Assembly: GCF_040681875.1 (NCBI RefSeq)
Contig: NZ_JBFAZP010000002.1
Span: forward strand, 310,001-374,000
Source: Longispora sp040681875
GTDB taxonomy: Bacteria; Actinomycetota; Actinomycetes; Mycobacteriales; Micromonosporaceae
Reading direction: 5' to 3'
DNA: 64,000 bases
A model generated the notes under the pieces. The model did no database searches, was not told where the DNA came from, and was given only the letters and a program-made list of their open reading frames with translations. The translations under genes and the position numbers were made by a program. Positions 1-8,755 of this stretch are shown piece after piece (position 1 is the first letter of the stretch; the number at the start of each line of letters is the position of its first letter).

Positions 1-84
1 GCCGACACGTGGGCGTGGTGCGGCGGAAGCCGCGAATGGCACGCCACGACCCGCCGGTACCACGCTGACTCCCCCGCCGCCTGA
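1..84 (+). CDS. 2-methylisoborneol synthase, C-terminal end (partial)
   Basis: Reading frame 1 is open from the window edge to a TGA at 82-84 and gives 27 residues, including the stretch REWHATTRRYH. An Asp/Glu-Trp-His tail followed by an Arg-Tyr is, as I recall it, how bacterial 2-methylisoborneol synthases (class I terpene cyclases) end. The next gene, 19 bases downstream, is the geranyl-diphosphate methyltransferase that supplies this enzyme's substrate. The metal-binding motifs lie outside the window, so the call rests mostly on the conserved two-gene arrangement. Confidence 0.6.
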   Translation, partial: ADTWAWCGGSREWHATTRRYHADSPAA

Positions 85-103
85 CCAGTACGAGGAGAAC
101 ACG

Positions 104-952
104 ATGACCATGACGGACACCGTTCTGCGCACCGCCTACCAGCGTTCCATCGCCCGGTACTGGGACGAGGAGCGCGACCCGGTGAACATCCGGCTCGGCG
201 AGGTCGACGGCCTGTTCCACCACCACTACGGGATCGGCGCCGTCGACCCGAAGCTCCTGGAGGACCTGCCGAACGCCAGCGACGAGCGGATCATCGCCGA
301 GCTGCACCGGCTGGAGAGCGCGCAGGCCTCGTTCCTGCTCGACAACCTGGGCCCCGTGGCGGCCACCGACCGGCTGCTCGACGCCGGTTCGGGGCGCGGC
401 GGGACCTCGTTCATGGCCAACCAGCGGTTCGGTTGCCAGGTCGACGGGGTGTCGATCTCCCAGCAGCAGGTCGACTTCGCCAACGCCCAGGCCGCCGAGC
501 GCGGCGTGGCCGACAAGGTGCGGTTCCACTTCCGCAACATGCTGGACAACGGCCTTCCGACGGGTACCGTGCGCGCGGCGTGGAACAACGAGTCCACTAT
601 GTACGTCGACCTGTTCGAGCTGTTCGCCGAGCACGCCCGGAGCCTGGCCTTCGGCGGGCGGTACGTCACGATCACCGGGTGCTGGAACGACCTGACCGGC
701 GGCCGGTCCAAGGCCGTGATCCAGATCGACGAGCGCTACACGTGCAACGTGCACTCCCGGGGCGAGTACTTCAAGGCCATGGCCGCCAACAGTCTCACCC
801 CGATCGAGGTCATCGACCTCACGGCCCTGACCATCCCGTACTGGGAACTGCGGGCCCGGTCCTCGGTGGCCACCGGCGTGGAGGAGCCGTTCCTCACCGC
901 GTACAAGGAGGGCAGCTTCCACTACCTGATGATCGTGGCCGACCGGATCTGA
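104..952 (+). CDS. gppmt: geranyl diphosphate 2-C-methyltransferase
   Basis: This 282-residue enzyme uses S-adenosylmethionine to methylate C2 of geranyl diphosphate, the first committed step to the earthy odorant 2-methylisoborneol. Family-typical stretches are RDPVNIRLGEVDGLFHHHYG near residue 25, the SAM-binding glycine loop LLDAGSGRGGTSFMA near residue 90, RFHFRNMLDNGLPTG near 145, and SSVATGVEEPFLTAYKEGSF at the C-terminus. Length matches Streptomyces homologues as I remember them. A good ribosome site (GAGGAG) lies just before the ATG. The preceding open frame looks like the partner cyclase, so the two form a short operon. The product is cytoplasmic. Confidence 0.95.
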   Translation: MTMTDTVLRTAYQRSIARYWDEERDPVNIRLGEVDGLFHHHYGIGAVDPKLLEDLPNASDERIIAELHRLESAQASFLLDNLGPVAATDRLLDAGSGRGGTSFMANQRFGCQVDGVSISQQQVDFANAQAAERGVADKVRFHFRNMLDNGLPTGTVRAAWNNESTMYVDLFELFAEHARSLAFGGRYVTITGCWNDLTGGRSKAVIQIDERYTCNVHSRGEYFKAMAANSLTPIEVIDLTALTIPYWELRARSSVATGVEEPFLTAYKEGSFHYLMIVADRI

Positions 953-1052
953 CGGGTCGCCCGGGACCGTGCCCCGCACCGGGCACGGTCCCGCCGTCGT
1001 TATCCACAGGTCGCCCCTTCGCCCCCGTGGCCTGTCCCCTTCGGCGGTACCC

Positions 1053-1808
1053 ATGACCGACGCACCGTCCACCACCTCCCTCGTCGGCCGGGTCATCCGG
1101 ATCGCCACCTGCCTGCTCCGCGAGGGCCGCCCGCTGGGCATCTCGGAGATGGCGCGCCTCCTCGGCCTCCCCAAGGCCACCGTGCACCGCCTGGTCACCG
1201 CCCTGGTCGCGGAGGGCGCGGTGGTCCGCTACGGCAGCCTGTACGACATCAGCGACCGGACCTGGCGGCTCCTGGACGCGGCGGCCACTCCCCCGCACGC
1301 GCTGCTGCGCACGGTGCTCGCCCCGCACGTCATGGAGCTGTTCCACCACACCCGGCTGTCCACCAGCCTCGCCGTACTCCGCGGCACGATGGTCTTCCAC
1401 CTCGAACGCCTCCAGACCCGCACGGGCCGCCCGCAGCTCGCCAACCACGCGCCCGCGCACGCCACCGCCACGGGCAAGGCCCTGCTGGCCCACCACGCCG
1501 ACATCCACCAGATCCTCGGGTCCCTGCCGTTGCGGGCGTTCACGGCCCGGACGGTGGCCGACCCCGCCCAACTGGCCACCGAGTTGGCCACGATCCGGAC
1601 CCGGGGCGTCGCCTACGACCACGGCGAGTACGTCGACGAGCAGGTCGGGATGGCCGTGGCGGTGCACGGCGCGGCGGGCAGCCCGGTCGCCGCGATCGGC
1701 GTGGCCGGGCCGCGCGACGCGGTCCCGTTCGCCAGTGTCGAACCGATCCTGCGGCGGGTGGCGCACGCGGCGTCGACGGCGCTGCGCAGGGCCGGGACGG
1801 TCGCGTAA
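1053..1808 (+). CDS. IclR-family transcriptional regulator
   Basis: A 251-residue protein with the IclR layout. An N-terminal winged helix (about residues 10-70) contains the recognition-helix stretch LLGLPKATVHRLVTAL. The C-terminal effector domain contains HATATGKALLA and a late VAAIGVAGP strand, both family hallmarks. I chose the ATG at 1053 because the domain starts within a dozen residues of it. An in-frame start at 969 would add 28 Pro/Arg-rich residues unlike the family. It lies about 100 bases after the methyltransferase on the same strand and may regulate it, but nothing in the sequence proves this. Confidence 0.85.
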   Translation: MTDAPSTTSLVGRVIRIATCLLREGRPLGISEMARLLGLPKATVHRLVTALVAEGAVVRYGSLYDISDRTWRLLDAAATPPHALLRTVLAPHVMELFHHTRLSTSLAVLRGTMVFHLERLQTRTGRPQLANHAPAHATATGKALLAHHADIHQILGSLPLRAFTARTVADPAQLATELATIRTRGVAYDHGEYVDEQVGMAVAVHGAAGSPVAAIGVAGPRDAVPFASVEPILRRVAHAASTALRRAGTVA

Positions 1809-1900
1809 GACCCCGGCCGAGCGCGGGAGACGGCCTCACCTGGGCGGAGGCCCGCACCGCTGCCTAGAGTGGAGCGTCCCCGCGAAGAGAGGCGCGCCCT

Positions 1901-2041
1901 GTGAACCCTGACGAGATCGACCGCCGGATCCAGAAGGACACCAAGCACAACAAGCTGGGCGAACTCTCCCGGGAGCTGATGATCGCGGGACTCGTGCTGG
2001 CGGTCGTGGTCGTCTGCGTGGGGCTGTGGTTGTGCCGGTGA
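1901..2041 (+). CDS. small single-pass membrane protein, 46 residues
   Basis: A short GTG-started frame with strongly GC-biased third positions. The N-terminal half is charged (DEIDRRIQKDTKHNK) and the C-terminal half is one hydrophobic helix (MIAGLVLAVVVVCVGLWL) ending in a short CR tail. A purine-rich ribosome site (GAGAGG) lies about 9 bases before the GTG, and a TAGAGT -10-like element lies at 1865-1870. The predicted topology is cytoplasmic N-terminus with one membrane helix. No function is assigned. Confidence 0.55.
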   Translation: MNPDEIDRRIQKDTKHNKLGELSRELMIAGLVLAVVVVCVGLWLCR

Positions 2042-2144
2042 CGGCGGCCCCGACGGGACCCGGGGGCAGGTCAGGGTAGAACCAGGGTCCGCGACCGGGG
2101 TCTCCCCGGAGGTCCGCGCGCCCGGACCGGGACAGGATCAGGGC

Positions 2145-2738
2145 ATGGCCTCCCAGAGAGCACTCGTCCTCGCCGCCCCGCTGTGCGTCGCGGGCTACGG
2201 GGTGGTCCGGTTCCTCGGCGCCCAGGACGGCCGGTACGGGCCGGGGCTCGACTGGCAGGCCGCCCACCTGCTCGGCCTCGCGGGCATGGTCCTGTTCGTC
2301 CCGGTGGTCCTCGGCCTCGGCCAGTGCCTGCGGCGGGGGCCGGTGCGCGCGCTCACCGTCACGGCCACCGTGGTCGGCCTGCTGGCCACGATGGTCCAGT
2401 TCGGAGCGGACATCGCCTGGGGCGCGCTGGCCTCGGACCCGGCGGACCTGCGCACCCTGGCGGCGGAGTTCGCGGCGGTCCCCGGGGTGGAGCCCGCGTT
2501 CCACACGGTCGGGCCGCGGCTGTTCCCGCTCGGCCTGGTCGTGCTCCTGACGCTGCTCGCCGGGGCGCGCCGGATGCCGTGGTGGAGCCCGGTGGCGGTG
2601 CTCGCAGGGATCCTCGTGCCGGCGGTCGACCCGGACCTGCTCCCGGTGGCCGGGCTGCTGATGGCGGTCGCGCTGGCGCCGACGGCCACCTGGCCGGAGC
2701 CGAGGTTCGCCCGGTCGGCCCTGGTCTGGAGCCCGTGA
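2145..2738 (+). CDS. multi-pass membrane protein of unknown function
   Basis: A 197-residue hydrophobic protein with roughly six predicted membrane helices, beginning with ALVLAAPLCVAGYGVVRFL, and a central loop with few charges. I do not recognise a named family or catalytic motif. The ATG follows a CAGGAT element by only a few bases, so the message may be leaderless. It faces the 67-residue gene at 2866-3069, with a repeat-rich gap between them. Confidence 0.65.
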   Translation: MASQRALVLAAPLCVAGYGVVRFLGAQDGRYGPGLDWQAAHLLGLAGMVLFVPVVLGLGQCLRRGPVRALTVTATVVGLLATMVQFGADIAWGALASDPADLRTLAAEFAAVPGVEPAFHTVGPRLFPLGLVVLLTLLAGARRMPWWSPVAVLAGILVPAVDPDLLPVAGLLMAVALAPTATWPEPRFARSALVWSP

Positions 2739-2751
2739 GCCCGGGCCTGTG

Positions 2752-2812
2752 AGTCCCGGGCCGGGCGTGATGCCGAGACCTTCAGTCCCGGGCCGGGCCT
2801 GGTTCCGAGACC
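2752..2812. repeat. 29-bp imperfect direct repeat, two copies
   Basis: Two copies, at 2752-2780 and 2784-2812, share AGTCCCGGGCCGGGC and the ending CCGAGACC, with three mismatches between them. They fill the gap between two convergent genes and contain GC-rich inverted segments that could help end transcription. Confidence 0.7.
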
Positions 2813-2865
2813 GTGTGTCCCGGCCCCTGGTGCGGGGGCCGGGGATCACGGTCGGGTCGCGGGGG

Positions 2866-3069
2866 TCAGATCCCGGTGTTGGCGCCGCCCATGGCCGAGG
2901 GGCCACTGCGGGAGTACTCGACGATCCCGGCGTAGTTGGCGTTCTCGCCCCGGTCCGGGTAGACGTTCGACGCGTCGCGCGGCCCGAGCCTGCCGGCCCG
3001 GCGACGGTCGAAGAGGACCGCGAACACGGTCAGCGCCAGCACTACCAACCCCGCCCATATCATCCACAT
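2866..3069 (-). CDS. small single-pass membrane protein, 67 residues
   Basis: The frame starts MWMIWAGLVVLALTVFAVLF, a single membrane helix, followed by a basic patch DRRRAGR. A polar tail contains VYPDRGENANYAG. GC3 is high and the promoter directly upstream places the start of transcription on the ATG, supporting a real leaderless gene. Function is unknown. It is downstream of the UvrA-like gene on the same strand but has its own promoter. Confidence 0.6.
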   Translation of the reverse strand: MWMIWAGLVVLALTVFAVLFDRRRAGRLGPRDASNVYPDRGENANYAGIVEYSRSGPSAMGGANTGI

Positions 3070-3075
3070 GCCACA

Positions 3076-3104
3076 AAGGTAGGTCCCGCCCGGCCGGTCG
3101 ACAA
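3076..3104 (-). promoter_or_regulatory. sigma-70-type promoter of the 67-residue membrane protein
   Basis: Read on the minus strand: TTGTCG at 3104-3099, a 17-base spacer, then TACCTT at 3081-3076. The expected start point falls on the ATG at 3069, which predicts a leaderless transcript. Confidence 0.6.
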
Positions 3105-3153
3105 CGATCGACGATCACGATTCGGATACCGGACAGGCGCCGTCGGGGACGGA

Positions 3154-3168
3154 CGGGCGTTCCGCCCG
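3154..3168 (-). terminator. short GC hairpin after the UvrA-like gene
   Basis: A CGGGCG/CGCCCG stem with a 3-base loop lies directly after the stop codon of the UvrA-like gene. There is no T-run, as is usual in actinomycete terminators. Confidence 0.4.
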
Positions 3169-3169
3169 G

Positions 3170-5797
3170 CTAGCCCGCCGCGCGCGGCCCGCGCGCCATC
3201 CGGGCCGCCAGGTACGGGCCCGTCACGCTGCCCGGGGCCGCCGCCACCTCCGCCGGCCGCCCGGCGGCCACGATCCGGCCACCGGCGGACCCGCCACCGG
3301 GGCCGAGGTCGACCACCCAGTCCGCGCCCGCCGCGACGTCCAGATCGTGCTCGACGAGGACCACGGTGTTGCCGGCGTCGACGAGTCCGCGCAGCTGGGA
3401 CACCAGGAGTTCGACGTCGGCGGGGTGCAGGCCGGTCGTCGGCTCGTCGAGCACGTACAGGGTGCGGCCGCGCCGGACCCGCTGGAGTTCGCTGGCGAGT
3501 TTGACCCGCTGGGCCTCGCCGCCCGACAGGGTGGTCGCCGGCTGGCCGAGCCGCAGGTAGCCGAGCCCGACCTCGGCGAGGACCGCGAGGCTGCGGGCGG
3601 CGGCGGGCACGTCGCGCAGGACGTCGCGGGCCTCGTCGACGGTCAGGGCGAGCACGTCGGCGACCGACCGGCCGTCGACGGTCACCTCCAGGGTCGCGGG
3701 GTCGTAGCGGCTGCCGTGGCACACCGGGCACGGCGCGCTGGCCCCCGGCAGGAACAGCATCTCGATGGAGATCGCGCCCTCGCCCTGGCAGTTCTCGCAC
3801 CGGCCGCCGGGCACGTTGAAGGAGAACCGGCCGGCGTCGTACCCGCGGGACCGGGCTTCCGGGGTGGCCGCGAACAGCTTGCGGACCGCGTCGAACAGTC
3901 CGGTGTACGTCGCCAGGTTCGACCTCGGGGTGCGGCCGATCGGGCGCTGGTCGACCCGGACCAGCCGGTGCACCCCGTCGAGGCCGGTCGCGGTCACCCC
4001 GTCGGCGGGCCGGTCCTCCGCCGCCGGCAGGTCCTCGTCCTCCTCGGGCCGCTCCGGTTCGACGCCGAGGTGCGCGGCGACGACCGCCGGGAGGACCTGG
4101 CTGACCAGGGTGGACTTGCCCGAGCCGGACACGCCGGTCACGACGGTGAACGCGCCCAGCGGGAAGCGCGCGGTCACGTCGCGCAGGTTGTGCCGGGTCA
4201 CGCCGCGCAGCTCCAGCCAGCCCGACGGTTCGCGCGGGGCGGGGCGGGCGGATCCGGCGCCCTCGAACAGGTACGGCCGGGTGGCCGAGGCCTCGACGTC
4301 GGCCAGGCCCGCGACCTCCCCGCTGTAGAGCACCCTGCCGCCGTGCTCGCCCGCCCCGGGGCCGACGTCGACGATCCAGTCCGCGTCGCGTACCACGTCG
4401 AGGTTGTGTTCCACGACGAACAGGGAGTTGCCGGCGGCGCGCAACCGGCGCAGAGCGGCCAGCAGCGCCTCCGTGTCGGCCGGGTGCAGCCCGGCGGACG
4501 GCTCGTCGAGGACGTAGAGCACCCCGAACAGCCCGGTGCGCAGCTGGGTGGCCAGCCGCAGCCGCTGGAGCTCCCCGGCCGACAGCGTGGCCGTGGACCG
4601 GTCGGTGCCGAGGTAGCCGAGCCCCAGCTCCGTCATGGTGCCGATCCGGTCGAGCAGGTTGGCGACCAGGGTCGCGGCGGCCTCGGCGCGGGCGCCGGTC
4701 ACCCCGTCGGCGGCGAGCCGGTCCGGGGCGACTGCGGCGGCGAGGACGGTGGCCAGGCCGGACAGCGGCAGGGCGGCCAACCGGGTCACGTCCTGCCCGG
4801 CGAACCGCACGGCGAGGGCCTCCGGGCGCAGCCGGCGACCCTCGCACACCGGGCACGGGGCCGACTCCAGGAACCGGGCCGCGCGGGCCCGCAGCGCGGG
4901 GCTCTTCGTGGTCGCGTAGGTGTGCAGCACGTAGCGGCGGGCGCTGGAGTAGGTGCCCTGGTAGGGGCGGGTGATCCGGTGCGCCTCGCGCACCGGGTGC
5001 ACGGTGACCACCGGCTGCTCGTCGGTCGTCAGGATCCAGTCGCGCCGCTCGGCGGGCAGCTCCGACCAGGGCAGGTCGATGTCGACGCCGAGTTCGGCGA
5101 GGATGTCGCGGTAGTTCTTGCCCTGCCAGGCGCCCGGCCAGGCCGCGACCGCGCCGTCCCGGATGCTCAGGCTCTGGTCGGGGACCATCTTCGCCGCGCT
5201 CACCGTGTGCACCTGGCCGAGGCCGTGGCAGTGCGGGCACGCCCCGACGGCGGTGTTCGGCGAGAAGGCGTCGGAATCGAGAAGTTCAGCACCCGACGGG
5301 TACGCCCCGGCGCGGGAGAACAGCATCCGCAGCACGTTGGACAGGTGCGTGACCGTGCCCACCGAGGACCGGGTCGTGCCGCCGCCCCGGGGCTGGCGCA
5401 GCGCCACGGCCGGGGGCAGGCCGGTGATGTCGCCGACCCGGGGCGCGCCGACCTGGTCGATCAGGCGGCGCGCGTAGGGGGCGACGGACTCCAGGTAGCG
5501 GCGCTGGGCCTCGGCGTAGATGGTGCCGAAGGCCAGCGAGGACTTGCCGGAACCGGACACACCCGTGAAGACCACGACCTGGTCGCGGGGTACGGCCACG
5601 TCGACGCCGCGGAGATTGTGTTCGCGGGCCCCGCGCACCCGCACCATGGCGTCGGGCCCGGCGTCCGGCGCCGCCGGTCCGGCACCGGATGCCCGCGGCC
5701 CGGCGTCGGCGGGACGCGGGCCCCGGTCGGCGGCGGGCCGGCCGGCGTCGGCAGGTGTCCTCGGCACAGCGCACCCCCGTCTCCGCACCTCGGGCAC
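3170..5797 (-). CDS. UvrA-like (UvrA2-class) ATPase
   Basis: An 875-residue protein with two ABC ATPase modules of the UvrA type. Walker A motifs are GVSGSGKSSLAFGT near residue 80 and GVSGSGKSTLVSQV in the second half. ABC signatures are LSAGELQRLRLA and LSGGEAQRVKLA. Zinc-finger cysteines appear in CPHCHG, CPVCEG, CENCQGEG and CPVCHG. It is shorter than classical UvrA (about 950 residues), fitting the UvrA2 class that lacks the UvrB-binding domain. Those proteins bind DNA, and some contribute to drug or damage tolerance rather than excision repair. The first 50 residues are Pro/Ala-rich and of low complexity. An internal ATG at 5647, next to MVRVRGAREHNL, may be the true start. No uvrB or uvrC is nearby. 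Confidence 0.85.
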   Translation of the reverse strand: MPEVRRRGCAVPRTPADAGRPAADRGPRPADAGPRASGAGPAAPDAGPDAMVRVRGAREHNLRGVDVAVPRDQVVVFTGVSGSGKSSLAFGTIYAEAQRRYLESVAPYARRLIDQVGAPRVGDITGLPPAVALRQPRGGGTTRSSVGTVTHLSNVLRMLFSRAGAYPSGAELLDSDAFSPNTAVGACPHCHGLGQVHTVSAAKMVPDQSLSIRDGAVAAWPGAWQGKNYRDILAELGVDIDLPWSELPAERRDWILTTDEQPVVTVHPVREAHRITRPYQGTYSSARRYVLHTYATTKSPALRARAARFLESAPCPVCEGRRLRPEALAVRFAGQDVTRLAALPLSGLATVLAAAVAPDRLAADGVTGARAEAAATLVANLLDRIGTMTELGLGYLGTDRSTATLSAGELQRLRLATQLRTGLFGVLYVLDEPSAGLHPADTEALLAALRRLRAAGNSLFVVEHNLDVVRDADWIVDVGPGAGEHGGRVLYSGEVAGLADVEASATRPYLFEGAGSARPAPREPSGWLELRGVTRHNLRDVTARFPLGAFTVVTGVSGSGKSTLVSQVLPAVVAAHLGVEPERPEEDEDLPAAEDRPADGVTATGLDGVHRLVRVDQRPIGRTPRSNLATYTGLFDAVRKLFAATPEARSRGYDAGRFSFNVPGGRCENCQGEGAISIEMLFLPGASAPCPVCHGSRYDPATLEVTVDGRSVADVLALTVDEARDVLRDVPAAARSLAVLAEVGLGYLRLGQPATTLSGGEAQRVKLASELQRVRRGRTLYVLDEPTTGLHPADVELLVSQLRGLVDAGNTVVLVEHDLDVAAGADWVVDLGPGGGSAGGRIVAAGRPAEVAAAPGSVTGPYLAARMARGPRAAG

Positions 5798-5911
5798 CAG
5801 TCTAGGGAGTGGGCCCGGCGCCCCGGAGCGGATCCGGGCGGACCGCGCCGGGTCCGGCCGCCGGTCCCGGGTCGTTCCTGGCGCGTGCCGGCGTCGCGGG
5901 GGCCGGGCGGG

Positions 5912-6046
5912 CTAGCGGGACGGCTGGCCGGCGCCCGGGCAGGGCCCGCCCGGGCCGTCGGCGGGGTGCGGGGGCGTCGGGCTGCCCGCGTTGACGTAGA
6001 CCCGGGCCTCGCAGACCGGGCAGCGGCTCATGACCTCGTGTTCCAT
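5912..6046 (-). CDS. small CxxC protein, 44 residues
   Basis: A short frame whose N-terminus reads MSRCPVCEARVYVNAG, with one CxxC pair and one further Cys near the end, and a Pro/Gly-rich tail. It could be a small zinc-binding protein, although a full four-ligand site is not visible. I took the ATG at 6046 because TACGGG lies about 7 bases before it, matching the leaderless pattern seen elsewhere here. The ATG at 6031 is an alternative. It diverges from the membrane gene at 6155. Function is unknown. Confidence 0.4.
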   Translation of the reverse strand: MEHEVMSRCPVCEARVYVNAGSPTPPHPADGPGGPCPGAGQPSR

Positions 6047-6154
6047 GCGTGGCCCGTACCCGTCGGGGGCGTTCTTCGAACATGACCCGGCACGTGCCGG
6101 ACCGTGGCCGTTCGGCACTGCCGGGGTGCCCCGCCGCGAACCTAGCGTGGCGGC

Positions 6155-6733
6155 ATGTCTCTCACCTGGTTGTCGCGCTTCGGCGCAGTGTGCGGTGTCC
6201 TGCTCGGCCTCTCGCTCGGGGTGCCCGGCCTCATCGAGTCCTTCACCGGCGAGACCACGGTCACGAGTTTCGTGGTCGGCCTGGGGGCGGCGTGCGGGGC
6301 CCCCGCGCTGACCGCCATCTACCTGCGGCAGAGCCACGCGGCCGGCCGGTTCGGGGCGGTGGCCTACGCGGTCAACCTGATCGGGCTCGGCCTGTTCGCC
6401 GGGGTCGCGTTCGCCCTGAACCTGGTCGTGTTCTTCCTGGACGAGGCCGTCGTCACGGAGCTGCTCGAAGGGCCGACCCGGTTCGCCGTCCTCGGCAGCG
6501 TGCTCGTCTTCGTGGTGGGCACGGTCCTGTTCGGGATCTCCCTGATCCGGGCGAAGGTCTTCCCGCGCCTGCCCTCCTGGGGCTACCCGGTCACGCTGAC
6601 CCTGCTGGCCGTCCTCGCGTCGCTGCCCGACACCCTGTTCGGCAGCGCGGTGCACGTCCTGGCCTGCGCCTCGATGGTGTGGCTGTCCGTGTCGACGTGG
6701 ACCGGGACCTCCCCTGCCCTGGCGCGGACGTAG
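6155..6733 (+). CDS. multi-pass membrane protein of unknown function
   Basis: A 192-residue hydrophobic protein with about six predicted helices, the first being FGAVCGVLLGLSLGVPGLI. No enzymatic motif is visible. The ATG follows a TAGCGT -10-like element at 6143-6148 by six bases, which suggests a leaderless message. The sensor-kinase gene begins 11 bases after its stop, so the three genes to 8512 may be transcribed together and this protein may be tied to that signalling pair. Confidence 0.65.
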   Translation: MSLTWLSRFGAVCGVLLGLSLGVPGLIESFTGETTVTSFVVGLGAACGAPALTAIYLRQSHAAGRFGAVAYAVNLIGLGLFAGVAFALNLVVFFLDEAVVTELLEGPTRFAVLGSVLVFVVGTVLFGISLIRAKVFPRLPSWGYPVTLTLLAVLASLPDTLFGSAVHVLACASMVWLSVSTWTGTSPALART

Positions 6734-6743
6734 GCTCGGGGCC

Positions 6744-7880
6744 GTGACCTCCTCGCGGCCCGTCCCGTGGGTGTCGCCCGTGCTGTACGCGGCCGTGCTG
6801 GTCGCCGGGCTGTACGCCGGTGTCCGCGGCCTGGGCGACACCCACCTCGTCCTGTTCGCCGGCGGGATCGCGGCCCTGTTCGCCCTCGAACTCGTCGAGG
6901 CGCGCGGGCGTGGCCGGGCCGCCCTCCTGCTGGCCGCCCGGGCGGTGCTGTTCCTGGCCGTCGCGGCGGCGGACGGCTCGGGCCTGTCCCGGGCGCTGTT
7001 CGTGCTCGTGCCCTTCACCGCGTACTTCGCCTTCGGCCGGGCGGTGGCCCTGGCCCTCGGCGCCGGTTGCCTCGGCCTGGTCCTCGTCGGCCACCAGGTC
7101 ACCTCCCCCGGCTGGACCACGGATCTGGAGAAGGTCTCCGACCTGCTGATGTTCGCCCTCGGCCTGGTGCTCGCCGTGACGATGGCCGCCGTCGCGGTCG
7201 AGGAGCGCGCCGGCCGCCACAGGCTGGAGGAGTCGCACCGCCGGATCGCCGACCTGTCCGCCGCCGCCGAGCGGACCCGGATCGCCCGCGACATCCACGA
7301 CGACGTCGGGCACCACCTGACCGCCGTTCTGGTGCTGTTGGAGAAGGCCACCGCCTTCCGGGACCGCGACCCCGACCTGGCCCGCGAGGCGCTCGGCGAC
7401 GCGGAACGGTCGGCCCGCCGGGCCCTGGAGGACGTCCGGCGGTCGGTGCGGACCCTGCACGCCGAACCGGGGCCGTTCCGGCTGACCCGCGCGCTGGACG
7501 AGCTGGTCGGCGACAGCGTCCCGGTGCGGGTCACCGGGGACGAGGACCGGTACGGCGAGGAGACGCTGCGGGTCCTGTTCCGCGCCGCCCAGGAGGGGAT
7601 CACCAACGCCCGCCGGCACGCCCGGGCCACCGCCATCGAGGTGCTCGTGGACTTCGGCGCCGACCGGGCCCGGCTGACGATCGGCGACGACGGGCGCGGG
7701 TTCGCCCCCGGCGCGGAGGGCTTCGGCCTACGCGGCCTGCGGGACCGGGTGGAGCGGGTCGGCGGGCGGCTGGACGTGGCCGGCGGGCCGGCGGGCGGCA
7801 CCCGGCTCGTGGTGACCGTGCCCGGCGGGGCTCGCCGGCCGGTGCCCGGCCCCGTGGGGACCCCCGGGGGCGCGCCGTGA
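6744..7880 (+). CDS. NarL-type sensor histidine kinase
   Basis: A 378-residue membrane kinase. The N-terminal ~150 residues form five or six membrane helices. The dimerisation/phosphoacceptor box RTRIARDIHDDVGHHLTAV follows, with the acceptor His near residue 183, as in the HisKA_3 group. The C-terminal ATPase has an N-box (EGITNARRHA) and the G-box stretches GDDGRGFAP and GFGLRGLRDR. The GTG start at 6744 lies just after a TAGGCT element. It overlaps the response-regulator gene by four bases (GTGA), so the two are translationally coupled partners. The signal is unknown because no extracellular sensor domain is visible. Confidence 0.9.
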   Translation: MTSSRPVPWVSPVLYAAVLVAGLYAGVRGLGDTHLVLFAGGIAALFALELVEARGRGRAALLLAARAVLFLAVAAADGSGLSRALFVLVPFTAYFAFGRAVALALGAGCLGLVLVGHQVTSPGWTTDLEKVSDLLMFALGLVLAVTMAAVAVEERAGRHRLEESHRRIADLSAAAERTRIARDIHDDVGHHLTAVLVLLEKATAFRDRDPDLAREALGDAERSARRALEDVRRSVRTLHAEPGPFRLTRALDELVGDSVPVRVTGDEDRYGEETLRVLFRAAQEGITNARRHARATAIEVLVDFGADRARLTIGDDGRGFAPGAEGFGLRGLRDRVERVGGRLDVAGGPAGGTRLVVTVPGGARRPVPGPVGTPGGAP

Positions 7881-8512
7881 CGGTGCGGGTGCTCGTGGCC
7901 GACGACCAGGTCCTGGTCCGGGAGGGGATCGCGTCCCTGCTCGGCCTCCAGGAGGGCATCGAGGTGGTGGCGACGGCCGGTGACGGTCGGGAGGCCGCGG
8001 CCAGGGCACTGGCGACCCGACCCGACATCGTCCTGATGGACGTGCGGATGCCCGACATGGACGGGCTGGACGCCGCCGCGCTGCTGCGGGCCGAGCTGCC
8101 GGACTGCCGGGTCGTCATGCTCACCACGTTCGACGACCAGCGGTACGTGGTGCGGGCGTTGCGGGCCGGCGCCGCCGGGTACCTGCTGAAGGATCTGCCG
8201 TCGGCCCAGCTCGCGGCGGCGGTCCGGCTCGCGCACGCCGGGGTGGTGCAGTTCGACCCCGCCGCCGCCGCGCGCCTGGCCTCGGCGGTCGGCGCCCCGC
8301 CCGAGCGGTCGGACGTGGCGCTGACGGACCGCGAGGTGGACGTGCTGCGCCTCGTCGCGCGGGGGCTGACCAACCGCGAGATCGCCCGTCAGCTGCACCT
8401 CAGCGAGGGCACGGTGAAGAACTACCTGTCCCGGGTCCTGGAGCGGCTCGGCGTCCGGGACCGCACCCAGGCCGCCGTCTACGCCCGCGAGCACGGGCTG
8501 CTCGGGCCGTGA
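7877..8512 (+). CDS. NarL/LuxR-type response regulator
   Basis: A 211-residue regulator that receives phosphate from the adjacent kinase. The receiver domain contains the acidic pocket (VADDQ), the phosphorylation site in VLMDVRMPDMDG near residue 55, and the Lys in YLLKDLPS. The DNA-binding LuxR helix-turn-helix lies in LTDREVDVLRLVARGLTNRE and continues with HLSEGTVKNYLSRVLERLGV. The GTG start overlapping the kinase stop by four bases gives the receiver its normal N-terminus. Targets are unknown; the flanking membrane genes are candidates. Confidence 0.93.
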   Translation: MTVRVLVADDQVLVREGIASLLGLQEGIEVVATAGDGREAAARALATRPDIVLMDVRMPDMDGLDAAALLRAELPDCRVVMLTTFDDQRYVVRALRAGAAGYLLKDLPSAQLAAAVRLAHAGVVQFDPAAAARLASAVGAPPERSDVALTDREVDVLRLVARGLTNREIARQLHLSEGTVKNYLSRVLERLGVRDRTQAAVYAREHGLLGP

Positions 8513-8755
8513 CCCCGGGGCAGGGCCGTGATCCCGGGGGCCGCGTCGGGCCGGGCCACGCTGCGTCTTCGCCCCGTGGCCCGGCCCCGGTGCGCCTCCG
8601 CCCCGCCGGATGAATCCGCCGGTCGCCAGGGACCTCCGGGGCACGGAAGCGGCCACAGTGGATGTTCGCCGGGGACCAGGCCGTCGACGCACTGGGAGCC
8701 CATCCGTGAGCCGTCCGGGATCCGAACGTGACCGCCCGCCCCGAAACTCATTGCC

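Noticed and set aside
3347..6085. Very long plus-strand open frame (over 900 codons) opposite the UvrA-like gene
   Set aside because: Its product is Gly/Arg/Val/Asp-rich with no domain. It is the usual mirror frame of a high-GC3 gene, and the minus strand carries clear UvrA motifs.
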